From assembly GCA_965656715.1 (NCBI GenBank), contig CBFHLR010000010.1, positions 1 to 64,000 on the forward strand: a stretch of DNA of 64,000 nucleotides, in the 5' to 3' direction. The notes beneath the pieces were generated by a model, which was not told where the DNA came from, did no database searches, and saw only the letters and a list, made by a program, of their open reading frames with translations. Within the stretch, counting starts at the first letter, position 1; each line of letters opens with the position of its first letter. Positions 44,462 through 53,352 of the stretch are shown one piece after another. The DNA is from Coraliomargarita sp965656715 (GTDB lineage: Bacteria > Verrucomicrobiota > Verrucomicrobiia > Opitutales > Coraliomargaritaceae). The translations under genes were made by a program, and so were the position numbers.

Positions 44462-45730
44462 TTAAACCTTAATCTTGATCTTTATGCCCTTACGCAAGTA
44501 AGTGGGCACGTCAAGGTCTTCGTCGTTGTAGAGGTTGCGATCGGTCTTGTCAAAATAGCCACGCTGGGCTTCGGCTTCGATAAAATTGAATTCATCCTGA
44601 TCCGCTGCGACCTCTTTCTTTTTCCGGAGCTTGGACTGATGCACAGGGCGCGGCGGCTTGTTGTCTTTAGCGATCTCCGTTTCCAGTCCAAGGGCCTCTA
44701 AGGAAACGGGTGCTGCAGTAGCCTGCTCGGGCTCATTGGCAGGCGCAGGCTTCTCCAGCTCGGCCTTGCCCAGCACACAGATCTCCAAGCTCTCACTGCG
44801 CGCTTCATCGATGACGGCTCCAAACACCAAATCGTCCCGTGACCCAAAGCTCTTGGACACATGCGACATGATTTCGTTCACCTTCGCAATCCCAAGGTCC
44901 GGACCACCGATCACATTGACCAGAATACGATCCAGTTCTTTCGGGCGGTCCCCCATGTGTAACAGCGGGCAGATCAAGAGATCCTCCAACGCGTTTTTCA
45001 CAAAGTCGCCCCCCTTTGAGATGCCGGTTCCGAAAATAGTTTTCCCTCCACGATCCTGAAAGACAGAACGCAAGGAGCTGATGTCCTGATTGATCAGGCC
45101 GGTCTTGAGCAGCATCGCGCAAAGCGAATTCACTCCGCGCCCGATCCATTGATCCGCCACTGAAAAGGCATTGAGCACACTGGTGCTTTCGTCCCCCTCT
45201 TGCAGCAACATATCGTTGGGCAGAGGAATCAAACCATGCACGAGGCTGCGGAGTTCGCCGAGACTCTCGTCTGCAATGCGTTTACGGCGGGCACCCTCGA
45301 AGGTAAATGGCAGCGTCGCAAACGCGAGCACCATGGCATCGGTCTTTGCGGCGAGCTCAGCAATCACCGGGGCAATGGCACTGCCCGTGCCTCCGCCTAG
45401 TCCGACGATGAGGATAATCAAATCCATATCGGCAATCAGACGGGCAATCGCATCGCGGTCTGCTTCGGCAGCGGCCTTACCGATATCGACTTCGCCACCG
45501 GCTCCCAGACCACGCGTCACCAAGCGGCCAATCACCAGCTTCTCCGCGATCGGCGAATTCCCCAAAGCTTGCGCATCCGTATTGATCGCGGCGAGACGAA
45601 CATCTCCCAAGTCGTCGAGCTTGAGACCATCGACCGCGTTCGTGCCCGCACCACCGAGACCGATGATCTTGATTTTCAGATCGGCGCTCACGGTTTCCTC
45701 CGTGAAAAGACTGTTTGTTTCGGTGCTCAC
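44462..45730 (-). CDS. ftsZ: Cell division protein FtsZ, divergent Verrucomicrobia type
   Basis: FtsZ polymerises into the division ring with GTP. The 422-residue protein keeps the overall fold (GLGGAGTNAVDGL, AINTDAQAL, then GGGTGSA at 112-118) and a C-terminal peptide DVPTYLRKG for partner binding, but several sites differ. The tubulin signature reads GGGTGSAIAP instead of GGGTGTGAAP; the T3 loop reads GLGAGGEVDIG instead of GLGAGANPEVG; and the T7 loop reads N214-Q-D216-I-S-S219, so the second catalytic Asp (D212 of E. coli) is Ser. The variable linker (about 330-405) is charged. It follows ftsA by nine bases. Confidence 0.93.
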   Translation of the reverse strand: MSTETNSLFTEETVSADLKIKIIGLGGAGTNAVDGLKLDDLGDVRLAAINTDAQALGNSPIAEKLVIGRLVTRGLGAGGEVDIGKAAAEADRDAIARLIADMDLIILIVGLGGGTGSAIAPVIAELAAKTDAMVLAFATLPFTFEGARRKRIADESLGELRSLVHGLIPLPNDMLLQEGDESTSVLNAFSVADQWIGRGVNSLCAMLLKTGLINQDISSLRSVFQDRGGKTIFGTGISKGGDFVKNALEDLLICPLLHMGDRPKELDRILVNVIGGPDLGIAKVNEIMSHVSKSFGSRDDLVFGAVIDEARSESLEICVLGKAELEKPAPANEPEQATAAPVSLEALGLETEIAKDNKPPRPVHQSKLRKKKEVAADQDEFNFIEAEAQRGYFDKTDRNLYNDEDLDVPTYLRKGIKIKIKV

Positions 45731-45739
45731 GGATACAAA

Positions 45740-46954
45740 TTAATCGAGGCTAAAGACACTAGTGAGTCGACGCAGGAGCCCGATTGGCTTGGCAGCTTGA
45801 CGAGTCTCGCTTTGTCCAGTCAGCGCGTAGTGCAAGAGACCGAGCGCCGTGCTATACTCCGGCAGACGAAGTTCCGGCGCGACGTCCTGCGGGCCTTCCG
45901 ACACGCGAGACTCCAGCCCAAAGGCCTTCTCCGCGGCTTCAGCGATGCCCTGCAAACGAGAGCTCCCGCCGGTCAACACGACGCCACTGGCAATATCAGA
46001 GGCCTCAAATAATTCAGCTGCCTCGATTTCGGACTTTATGATCTCAAAAATCTCTCCCACCCGCGCGTCAATGATCTTAGTGATCGCAGCGAGCGGATAT
46101 TCACGGTCGCCAATTGTCAGATCACCAATCAGCCAAACACTTTCCTCGCGATCCTCAGTTTTATAAAAAGCACGTCCGTCTTTGACCTTCAACTCTTCGG
46201 CATTCTTGCGCCCCACTCGAAGACCAATACTCAAATCGTTGGTAATATGATCGCCCCCCACAGGCACCACACCGGTCTTAACAATGAAGCCCTTACGGTA
46301 GAGCACGTAATCCGTGGTGCCACCACCGATGTCGATCACCAGCGCGCCTGCCTCTTTTTCTGAGTCTTCTAGTAGAACCGATCCAGACGCGATGCTGGAG
46401 ATAATCATATCGCTCACGTCGAGGTCGATCCCGCCGATCACGCGTAAATTATCCTTCACCACTTGGCTATCGCCGTGCACCGACCAATAGCCGACTTGCA
46501 AGCGCTGGCCTTCCTGCGAGAGCGGGTTCTCCACCGGGCGTCCATCCAAACTGAATGGGTTTTGAATGTGGTGGATATAAGTGCGCGATTTCGGCAGACC
46601 TCGGCGCCTAGCATCTTGCTTGGCTTGCTCGACATCCGCCATGCGAACAATCCCATCTGAAGCCTCAACATTCGCGGTGCCCACATTAAAAGAGCCCTGT
46701 AGATGACTGCCAGTTTGAGACAGATAAATTTCGTCTATACGTGTCTGAGCAGTCTTCTCCGCCCCCATGATCGCGGCATGCACACAATCACTGGCTACAT
46801 CCAAATCGGCAATCATCCCCTTCTTCACGCCTTTGGACGAGCAGCTGCCGTGTCCGATAATATTCAGCCCGGATTCGCCGACAATTTCGCCGAGCAGAAC
46901 CGCCACTTTGGAGGTCCCGATTTCGACTGCGCCGACTACTTTGGATTGAGGCAT
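45740..46954 (-). CDS. ftsA: Cell division protein FtsA
   Basis: FtsA is an actin-like protein that ties FtsZ to the membrane. The 404-residue protein has VGAVEIGTSKVAVLLGE (phosphate 1), the 1C domain, DIGGGTTDYVLYRKG (phosphate 2), GGSSRLQGI (adenosine motif) and an amphipathic C-terminal helix (IGLLRRLTSVFSLD) that should insert in the membrane. Order ftsQ-ftsA-ftsZ is classical. It starts 21 bases after ftsQ. Confidence 0.94.
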   Translation of the reverse strand: MPQSKVVGAVEIGTSKVAVLLGEIVGESGLNIIGHGSCSSKGVKKGMIADLDVASDCVHAAIMGAEKTAQTRIDEIYLSQTGSHLQGSFNVGTANVEASDGIVRMADVEQAKQDARRRGLPKSRTYIHHIQNPFSLDGRPVENPLSQEGQRLQVGYWSVHGDSQVVKDNLRVIGGIDLDVSDMIISSIASGSVLLEDSEKEAGALVIDIGGGTTDYVLYRKGFIVKTGVVPVGGDHITNDLSIGLRVGRKNAEELKVKDGRAFYKTEDREESVWLIGDLTIGDREYPLAAITKIIDARVGEIFEIIKSEIEAAELFEASDIASGVVLTGGSSRLQGIAEAAEKAFGLESRVSEGPQDVAPELRLPEYSTALGLLHYALTGQSETRQAAKPIGLLRRLTSVFSLD

Positions 46955-46975
46955 GAAGTGTTAGATTGGGTTAGA

Positions 46976-47911
46976 TCAGAATGAGCTCACTCGACCACTG
47001 CTAAACTGCACGGCAGCGGCACCGCGTAAAGAAAGATCGATACGTTCCATCGAAGGATTTCCGCGCTCTTTGACATGCTTGAAAATATACACCAGACGGT
47101 CCATCTGCTGACCAAAATCCCGCGAGGCACTGAAGATAATGCGCGGCACGTAAGTAGAACGGACTTCAATCACTTGCCCCGGCATATCCAGATGGCCGGA
47201 GAAATGCTTAAGAGATACCACCTGCCATGTTTTGAAGACCTGTGGCTGAGTTTGGCGTGCGAGGTCGAGTAACTCAGCGACGCGCTCGACACCCTCCATT
47301 GGCGTGTATCGACCATCCGGATATTGGTAGGGTTGCACATACGGCAGGTTCGCTAAAGTCGCTTTCGAATAGCCTGCGCCATCGTAGATCGAGCCATCGG
47401 TTGCCACGATCCGCGCCCGAATACGTCCGTCCGCGGTGGGCACGGCAAGCCGCAGTGCAGGCAGACGCTCCTTAAGCTGGATGCGCAAAGCATTCGGGAA
47501 CACCCGCTCCACTGAGGCACTTTCAACTTGGCCCTGAGACTCCAGCTGTGCTTTGAGACCATGAATGTCGGCCTCCATCAGCGTCATGCCCGGCTTGATG
47601 TTGACTACCTTACCCAGCCATGCGTCCGGCAGCACACCATTGGTGCCAAAGAGAACACGCTCGATTGGTTTCGACGGCGGGGTGATTGAAATCTCCGTCT
47701 CACGCTGACTCAATTTCACCACGGCAAAGGAGATCAAAGCGATCACACCCAAGACAACGCACAAGCCACCGAATAACTTCAGCAGCTTCCGTGTTCGGCG
47801 TTTGCGCGCCTGTGGCGAGTTGATTCGACGCTTGTTCGGCCCTGCGAGCTCACGCCAACTCTGCGCACCATCGGCAGCGCTGGAGCCTTTTTCTTTGCCG
47901 CGCCCGATCAT
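46976..47911 (-). CDS. ftsQ: Cell division protein FtsQ-like
   Basis: The 311-residue bitopic protein has a Lys/Arg-rich cytoplasmic tail (residues 1-42), one membrane segment (about 45-66) and a periplasmic part with a POTRA-like unit (about 75-160: NIKPGMTLMEADIHGLKAQL, VESASVERVFPNALRIQLKE) and a FtsQ beta domain (to about 290). Similarity is weak outside these pieces, as is typical for FtsQ, but the place between ddl and ftsA confirms it. Its GTG/ATG region overlaps the ddl stop by four bases. Confidence 0.87.
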   Translation of the reverse strand: MIGRGKEKGSSAADGAQSWRELAGPNKRRINSPQARKRRTRKLLKLFGGLCVVLGVIALISFAVVKLSQRETEISITPPSKPIERVLFGTNGVLPDAWLGKVVNIKPGMTLMEADIHGLKAQLESQGQVESASVERVFPNALRIQLKERLPALRLAVPTADGRIRARIVATDGSIYDGAGYSKATLANLPYVQPYQYPDGRYTPMEGVERVAELLDLARQTQPQVFKTWQVVSLKHFSGHLDMPGQVIEVRSTYVPRIIFSASRDFGQQMDRLVYIFKHVKERGNPSMERIDLSLRGAAAVQFSSGRVSSF

Positions 47912-48828
47912 TGCGCAGCCTCCTTTCGCGCCAAGGCACCCGCCACCAATTCCGCAGCCAGCGACTCAAAATCGTGCCCCACACAGGACGCGCTCTTGGG
48001 CAGCAGGCTCGTCGCGGTCAGTCCCGGCAAGGTATTGACCTCTAAGAAATACGCATCGTCCCCATCGAGCAGGAAATCAACCCGAGCAAAATCTCGGCAA
48101 CCACAGGCCGCATAGATTTGCTCCGCCTGCTGTTGTATCGTTGCAGTCAGCGCAGGATCCAGCTCCGCCGGAAAACGATACTCCGTCGAACCCGGCGTAT
48201 ACTTCGCCGCGTAATCATACACTCCACTGGCACTGACAATTTCCACGATACCCATGGCTTTGCCATTGAGAAGCCCGACCGTCAACTCTCGCCCACGGAT
48301 CCGCTGCTCAATCAACCAATTGCCCTCGTGAATCTGCGAAAGTGTCACCCCTAAAGCCGAGCGGTGTTCGGTAAAGTAAAGCCCCACACTGCTGCCCTTA
48401 TCGGTTGGCTTGACGACGAGTGACTCACCGAGCCGCTCGATCACCTCATCGGCCAGCGGCACGGCATCTCCGGAAAAAGCCATCCCCTCGGGAACTCGCA
48501 CACCCAGTTCGCGGGCCAACTGCTTGGTGAGATCTTTATCCATACACAAGCGACTGGCCTGCGCATCACTCCCCGCATAGTGAACCCCTGCAGCTTCCAT
48601 CAAAGCCTGCAGCTGACCATCTTCACCGAAGGTGCCATGCAAAGCTGGAAACACCACCGAGCACTGAGGATCAATCGAAGCCGGCAACTGCTCTGCATCC
48701 AGACAACACATCTCCACCGAAAAATTCGTCGCTAGAGCCTGGCCAATGGCCTCACCGCTTTTCAACGAGACCTCACGCTCCGGTCCGACGCCCCCATAGA
48801 GCACCACAATATTCGTCGCCTCAGACAT
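47908..48828 (-). CDS. ddl: D-alanine-D-alanine ligase
   Basis: Ddl makes the D-Ala-D-Ala dipeptide for peptidoglycan. The 306-residue ATP-grasp protein has LYGGVGPEREVSLKSG, then VVKPTDKGSSVG and FARVDFLLDGDDAYFLEVNTLPGLT with the Mg2+ ligands. The ATG at 48828 is chosen over a GTG at 48834 because GGAGG lies five bases before it. It overlaps the murC-murB stop by 8 bases and ftsQ by 4, so translation is coupled. Confidence 0.94.
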   Translation of the reverse strand: MSEATNIVVLYGGVGPEREVSLKSGEAIGQALATNFSVEMCCLDAEQLPASIDPQCSVVFPALHGTFGEDGQLQALMEAAGVHYAGSDAQASRLCMDKDLTKQLARELGVRVPEGMAFSGDAVPLADEVIERLGESLVVKPTDKGSSVGLYFTEHRSALGVTLSQIHEGNWLIEQRIRGRELTVGLLNGKAMGIVEIVSASGVYDYAAKYTPGSTEYRFPAELDPALTATIQQQAEQIYAACGCRDFARVDFLLDGDDAYFLEVNTLPGLTATSLLPKSASCVGHDFESLAAELVAGALARKEAAQ

Positions 48829-51064
48829 CGTCACCTCCCTCGCTTAAGACCTCATCCCAGGACTGCCCCAGCAGCAGCACCTCCGGCTCCAACATATAGC
48901 CGGACTCCGCGTTGATCTTTGCCCGCACTTGACGCACCAACTCGATCACATCGGCCGAACTGGCGCCCCCCTTGTTGACGATAAAATTCCCATGCACATC
49001 GGACACCTCAGCCGCGCCAACGGCCATCCCCTTGATGCCGTGCTCGTCGACCAACTTGCCGGCATAGTTTCCTTCCGGGTTTTTGAAAATGCAACCCGCA
49101 CTCGGATCGCGCGGTTGCGAGGATTTGCGCGTGCTGGAATAGGTATCAATGCGCTCACGGATCGACTCTGTCGTTTCGATATCCGCCGCACAGAGAATTG
49201 CACCCAGAGCAATGCCTTCAGAGATTTCCTCCACCTTGCGATAGCCGAAATGAAACTGCTCTTTTGGCAAATCGACGAGCTTGCCACTGCTATCCAGCAT
49301 CTGCACCCGCTCTACGACATCGAACATCCAGTTCCCCATCGCCCCCGCATTCATGCGCAGCGAGCCCCCCAATGAGCCAGGAATCCCTTCGAGGAATTCA
49401 AAACCGGCCAAACCGGACCTTGCTGCTTGCCCACAAATCTCCTTCAGGCGCACACCGGCACCCGCCCAGATACGACCGTCCGCCAGCACTTTAATATTGC
49501 GCCAAGCCTGTCCGGAAAAACGAATGACCAAGCCGTCATAGCCAGCATCTGACACCACTAGATTCGAACCTCGGCCGAGCGTAAAGGTCGGCAACTCAAA
49601 TAAATCAGCAGCCTTCAATAAGGCACGCAAGTCACAGAGATTACTCGGCTCTGCATAAAAACGAGCGGCTCCGCCGACACGCATCGTCGTCTTCTTGGCA
49701 AGCGGCTCCTGTGCTTTGAGCACACAGTCTTCAGACACACGATCTCGCAAATAATCCTCCCACGCAGCATCCAATTCAAACTCACTACGTATCAAGGATG
49801 TGAATACAGCTCCAAATTGATCCAGATCTCCAGCACCAACAAAGGCCAACAGCGCAGGTTCCCCCTCGACCGCTTCCGCCAATTGCCCGAGGCCTTCCAA
49901 GTCCATGCTCAACAGCTCTGCAGACTCGGAAGCAAACGCAGCCATCAAGGCCTCCACATCGCCCCCCTCCAAGACTTGCTCATGTGCAGGATAAACCGGG
50001 AGCAAGAAGAGTTCGTCGACATCGGCAAGCGACTCGGCAAATTCGCGCTTAAACTGTTTTGTTCGCGAATAGCGATGCGACTGGAACACCACAATCAAAC
50101 GACGCTCATCGGCCTGCAGGCGCAATGCCTGAATCAAGGCTTCAATCTCCGTTGGGTGATGCGCGTAGTCCTCAAGAATGGTCAGCTCTGCCGAGTCATG
50201 TAAGATCGTTTGACGGCGCGCAATGCCACCAAAACTACTCATGACATCTAAGGGCAGAACTGCATCTGACAGAAAACTCAAGACCGCACAGGCAGCAGCG
50301 CCATTGAACTGATTGAAGGCACCACCTGGAGCAGCTTTGAGCTCATCGAGCGCTGAACCATAGGTGACCACGTTTGCCTGAGTATGCGTCGCTAAGCGCT
50401 CAAACAAATCGCTACCATCCGGCACGAGCACTTGTTGCTGTGTGCGTGCAACCAGCTCACAAAACGCGCCATCAATCATATCCGAAGTTTGATAGCGGTC
50501 CGCGTGGTCCCAATCGATATTCAACACTACAGTCACCTCCGGCGAGAAGCGATCAATCGTGCCATCGCTCTCATCGACTTCAGCGATCAGCCATTCACTA
50601 TCGACAAACTGACTCGGCGGAACTGAGCGATCGTTAAAGAAACCACCGACGATATAGTCTGCTTCGATGCCACAACGGCGTATCCCATGTGCAATCATAC
50701 CGCAGGTCGTCGTCTTACCATGGCTGCCTACTACGGCAATAAAGCGCTTCGTCTCTGCAACACGCGCCAGCATCTCACCACGACGCAACACAGTCAGGCC
50801 TTGCTCTTTGGCGGCACTCAACAAAGGGTGATCCGGCTGCAAGGCACTGGAATACACGACGACTGAAAACTCCGACAACTGCTCGGCAAAAACAAAGTCG
50901 CGAAGCTCCACGCCGGAATCACTCAAGAAACGCCGGACTGGCTCCTGCAGGTAGTCATCGTATCCACAAACCGAATACCCAGCCTGCGCCATCCAGCCAC
51001 TCAGTGGCGCCATGCCCATACCTCCGACACCGAGAAGTAAAAACTTTCCAGCAGACGGACTCAT
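48821..51064 (-). CDS. murC-murB: UDP-N-acetylmuramate-L-alanine ligase fused to UDP-N-acetylenolpyruvoylglucosamine reductase
   Basis: This 747-residue protein joins two consecutive steps. Residues 1-430 are MurC: LLLGVGGMGMAPLSG at the N-terminus, VVGSHGKTTTCG (ATP loop, about 111-122), EVDESDGTI, and EDYAHHPTEI (C-terminal ligase domain). Residues 440-747 are MurB: TTMRVGGAARFY, FTLGRGSNLVVSDAGYDG, FLEGIPGSLGGSLRMNAGAMG, and the GCIFKNPEG motif with LEPEVLLLG at the end. The Tyr loop of type I MurB is not seen, so it is type II. No stop or frameshift separates the halves. The start at 51064 overlaps the murG stop as ATGA. Known as a fusion in some bacteria; here it replaces a separate murB. 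Confidence 0.93.
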   Translation of the reverse strand: MSPSAGKFLLLGVGGMGMAPLSGWMAQAGYSVCGYDDYLQEPVRRFLSDSGVELRDFVFAEQLSEFSVVVYSSALQPDHPLLSAAKEQGLTVLRRGEMLARVAETKRFIAVVGSHGKTTTCGMIAHGIRRCGIEADYIVGGFFNDRSVPPSQFVDSEWLIAEVDESDGTIDRFSPEVTVVLNIDWDHADRYQTSDMIDGAFCELVARTQQQVLVPDGSDLFERLATHTQANVVTYGSALDELKAAPGGAFNQFNGAAACAVLSFLSDAVLPLDVMSSFGGIARRQTILHDSAELTILEDYAHHPTEIEALIQALRLQADERRLIVVFQSHRYSRTKQFKREFAESLADVDELFLLPVYPAHEQVLEGGDVEALMAAFASESAELLSMDLEGLGQLAEAVEGEPALLAFVGAGDLDQFGAVFTSLIRSEFELDAAWEDYLRDRVSEDCVLKAQEPLAKKTTMRVGGAARFYAEPSNLCDLRALLKAADLFELPTFTLGRGSNLVVSDAGYDGLVIRFSGQAWRNIKVLADGRIWAGAGVRLKEICGQAARSGLAGFEFLEGIPGSLGGSLRMNAGAMGNWMFDVVERVQMLDSSGKLVDLPKEQFHFGYRKVEEISEGIALGAILCAADIETTESIRERIDTYSSTRKSSQPRDPSAGCIFKNPEGNYAGKLVDEHGIKGMAVGAAEVSDVHGNFIVNKGGASSADVIELVRQVRAKINAESGYMLEPEVLLLGQSWDEVLSEGGDDV

Positions 51065-52170
51065 ACAGCAAGTAGCGTCTCCTCTTCGCGACACAGTTCG
51101 ACCAAGTCCTCAGCGATCTTCGACGCCGAATCAAACTTCTCCAAGCGTTCCAGATTCGACTTAAATTTACTCAGCATCCAGTCATTAAACAGCAGTTCTT
51201 TCACCTCTGAATAGAGCGAATCGAGATGGTCCTGATCGACTACGACACAGGCACCGTGCTTCTCATGGGCAAGCGCATTGGCTTGCTGGTGGTTATCCGC
51301 AGCGTAGGGATAAGGAATCATAATCGACGGTGCACGACAGCGAATAATCTCTGCAATCGAGCCAGCGCCCGCACGTGAGATGACAAGATCTGCGGCTGAA
51401 ATCACATCGCCCATTTGATCCGAAAACGGCACGAAATTTGCCATCACCGGCGAACCATCCGGCCCATCATAGCTCAACTCGGTTTTGGTATCCTTGCCGA
51501 GACCAGTCACTCCATACACACTGACTCCGAGCTCAGCGAGTTGCTTAAAATGTTCCAGCACCCACTCGTTCAAGGCCTGTGCCCCCTGACTACCACCGAT
51601 AATGACCAGCAGCTTATTGGCGACCTTGATGCCCAAACGTTCGGCGGCCTCCGTCTTGAGGATATGCTGAATCTCCTGACGCACGGGATAGCCATAATAT
51701 TTAACCTTCGCCGGCGCGACACCTTTCAGGCGCACACCATCCGGAAGATATAGGCGCGTCGCAACGCGCTTCAGGATACGAATCGCTTTGCCGGGATGGC
51801 AGTTTGCCTCGTGCAGTGCAACGGGCACACGGGCAAGCTTCGCAGCAAGGCCAAGTCCAACCGACAAAAAGCCACCAAACAGCAACACCAGGTCCGGCGA
51901 TTCTTGGCGCAGCAGCTTGCGTGAGAACATGAATCCGGAGCAAAGGCCCAGCACGGCGCCAAGCGAGCGTGCAATGCCTCCAGCAAATGCACGTCCCGGA
52001 GTGCGATGAAAGGTCAGGTGTGGATACTTCTGAACAAGCGCAGAATCGACCTGCTTTTGACTAATCAGCAAGATGCATGCATGCCCCTGCGACTGTAGCG
52101 TCTCCGCGATCGCAATACCCGGTGCGAGGTGGCCGCCGGTGCCACCACATGCGATTAAAATTTTGCTCAT
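51061..52170 (-). CDS. murG: UDP-GlcNAc:undecaprenyl-PP-MurNAc-pentapeptide transferase
   Basis: MurG adds GlcNAc to lipid I to form lipid II on the cytoplasmic side. The 369-residue GT-B protein has ILIACGGTGGHLAPGIAIAE (residues 3-22), LFGGFLSVGLGLAAKL, IIGGSQGAQALNEWV and VISRAGAGSIAEIIRCRAPSI. It overlaps ftsW and murC-murB by four bases each (ATGA type), so it is part of a coupled group. Confidence 0.95.
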   Translation of the reverse strand: MSKILIACGGTGGHLAPGIAIAETLQSQGHACILLISQKQVDSALVQKYPHLTFHRTPGRAFAGGIARSLGAVLGLCSGFMFSRKLLRQESPDLVLLFGGFLSVGLGLAAKLARVPVALHEANCHPGKAIRILKRVATRLYLPDGVRLKGVAPAKVKYYGYPVRQEIQHILKTEAAERLGIKVANKLLVIIGGSQGAQALNEWVLEHFKQLAELGVSVYGVTGLGKDTKTELSYDGPDGSPVMANFVPFSDQMGDVISAADLVISRAGAGSIAEIIRCRAPSIMIPYPYAADNHQQANALAHEKHGACVVVDQDHLDSLYSEVKELLFNDWMLSKFKSNLERLEKFDSASKIAEDLVELCREEETLLAV

Positions 52171-53309
52171 AGCTCACGCTGCCTCCGCAGCGCAGGTAGC
52201 TCCCATGTGCGGAAGCCATTCAGAATGATTGCAGTGAGCACAAACATCAGCACGAGATTCGAACCTCCATACGAAATAAAAGGCAACGACATCCCCTTGG
52301 TTGGCAAGCAACCAGTCACCACACCGATATTGATCAGAGCCTGTAGTGTAATGAACAGTAATGCCCCCATCACAAGGAGGTATTGATACAGGTCCGGGGC
52401 GCGCTTGAGTTGCAGCACACCGATAAAGAACACCATGAAGAACAGCAGGACGATGCCCGTGGTAAAGAACAAGCCAAGCTCCTCACCCACAATGGCAAAG
52501 ATGAAGTCCGTATGCGCTTCCGGAAGGAAAGACATCTGCTGTCGCCCTTCACCAAGCCCCACTCCATGTAAGCCACCCGCTCCAAAGGCCAAAATGCCCT
52601 GCCAAAGCTGATAGGATGTGTCGTTACGATTGCCCTCCACATCGAGGAAGGAGGTAATGCGCTGCAAGCGAACCGGGTCGTGATAGACCGCTACCGAAAA
52701 CAGTGTGAGCGCTGCTATTGCAGTCGGAATCAAAAACTTCAGCCGCACTCCTGCAAGAAACAGCATCGTGCCTCCTACTGCACCGCAGAGGAAGGTGGTG
52801 CCGAAGTCAGGCTCAATAAAGATGAGTCCACAAATGACTGCCAGGATGCCACAGGGCACAATGAAGCCACGTAAGATGTCATCGAGGAAACGGCGATTCA
52901 TCGCCAAGTAGTGCGCCATCACAAAGAGCAAACCGAGTTTACCGACCTCCGAGGCTTGCAAGCGCATCGGCCCTAAATCGATCCAACGTTGAGCACCGTT
53001 GACTTTCACTCCGATGCCAGGAATCAAAACCAACACCAGCATCAACACGGAGCCTCCGCCGAGTATAAAAATATACGGCCGTAATTTGTTCAAATCGACT
53101 ATATAAGTCAGCACGCCAGCGAAGGTAGCGACCACCAGCCAAATCAACTGCTTCTTGAGCAGAATCGTCGGATCATCATACATCGAACGGGTCGCACTAA
53201 ACAGTATGACCAACCCAAGGAAAGTTAGCGAAAGCACGATCAGCCCGAAGAGTATGCCAGCGGGAGGCATCCGCCAGAACGAGCGTTTCAGAACAGTGCG
53301 GGCGCTCAT
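52167..53309 (-). CDS. ftsW: Peptidoglycan glycosyltransferase FtsW (SEDS family)
   Basis: FtsW polymerises lipid II during division with the FtsI transpeptidase. The 380-residue protein has about ten membrane segments and typical SEDS pieces: SEVGKLGLLFVMAHYLA, the catalytic-Asp-bearing large loop with GLHGVGLGEGRQQMSFLPEAHTDF and FAIVGEELGLF, and LPTKGMSLPFISYGGSNL near the end. Position before murG in the dcw cluster identifies it as FtsW rather than RodA. Confidence 0.95.
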   Translation of the reverse strand: MSARTVLKRSFWRMPPAGILFGLIVLSLTFLGLVILFSATRSMYDDPTILLKKQLIWLVVATFAGVLTYIVDLNKLRPYIFILGGGSVLMLVLVLIPGIGVKVNGAQRWIDLGPMRLQASEVGKLGLLFVMAHYLAMNRRFLDDILRGFIVPCGILAVICGLIFIEPDFGTTFLCGAVGGTMLFLAGVRLKFLIPTAIAALTLFSVAVYHDPVRLQRITSFLDVEGNRNDTSYQLWQGILAFGAGGLHGVGLGEGRQQMSFLPEAHTDFIFAIVGEELGLFFTTGIVLLFFMVFFIGVLQLKRAPDLYQYLLVMGALLFITLQALINIGVVTGCLPTKGMSLPFISYGGSNLVLMFVLTAIILNGFRTWELPALRRQREL

Positions 53310-53352
53310 TCGGTGCGCGTGTGCAAATTTGCTCTGTAGTTGTTCGACCTAA

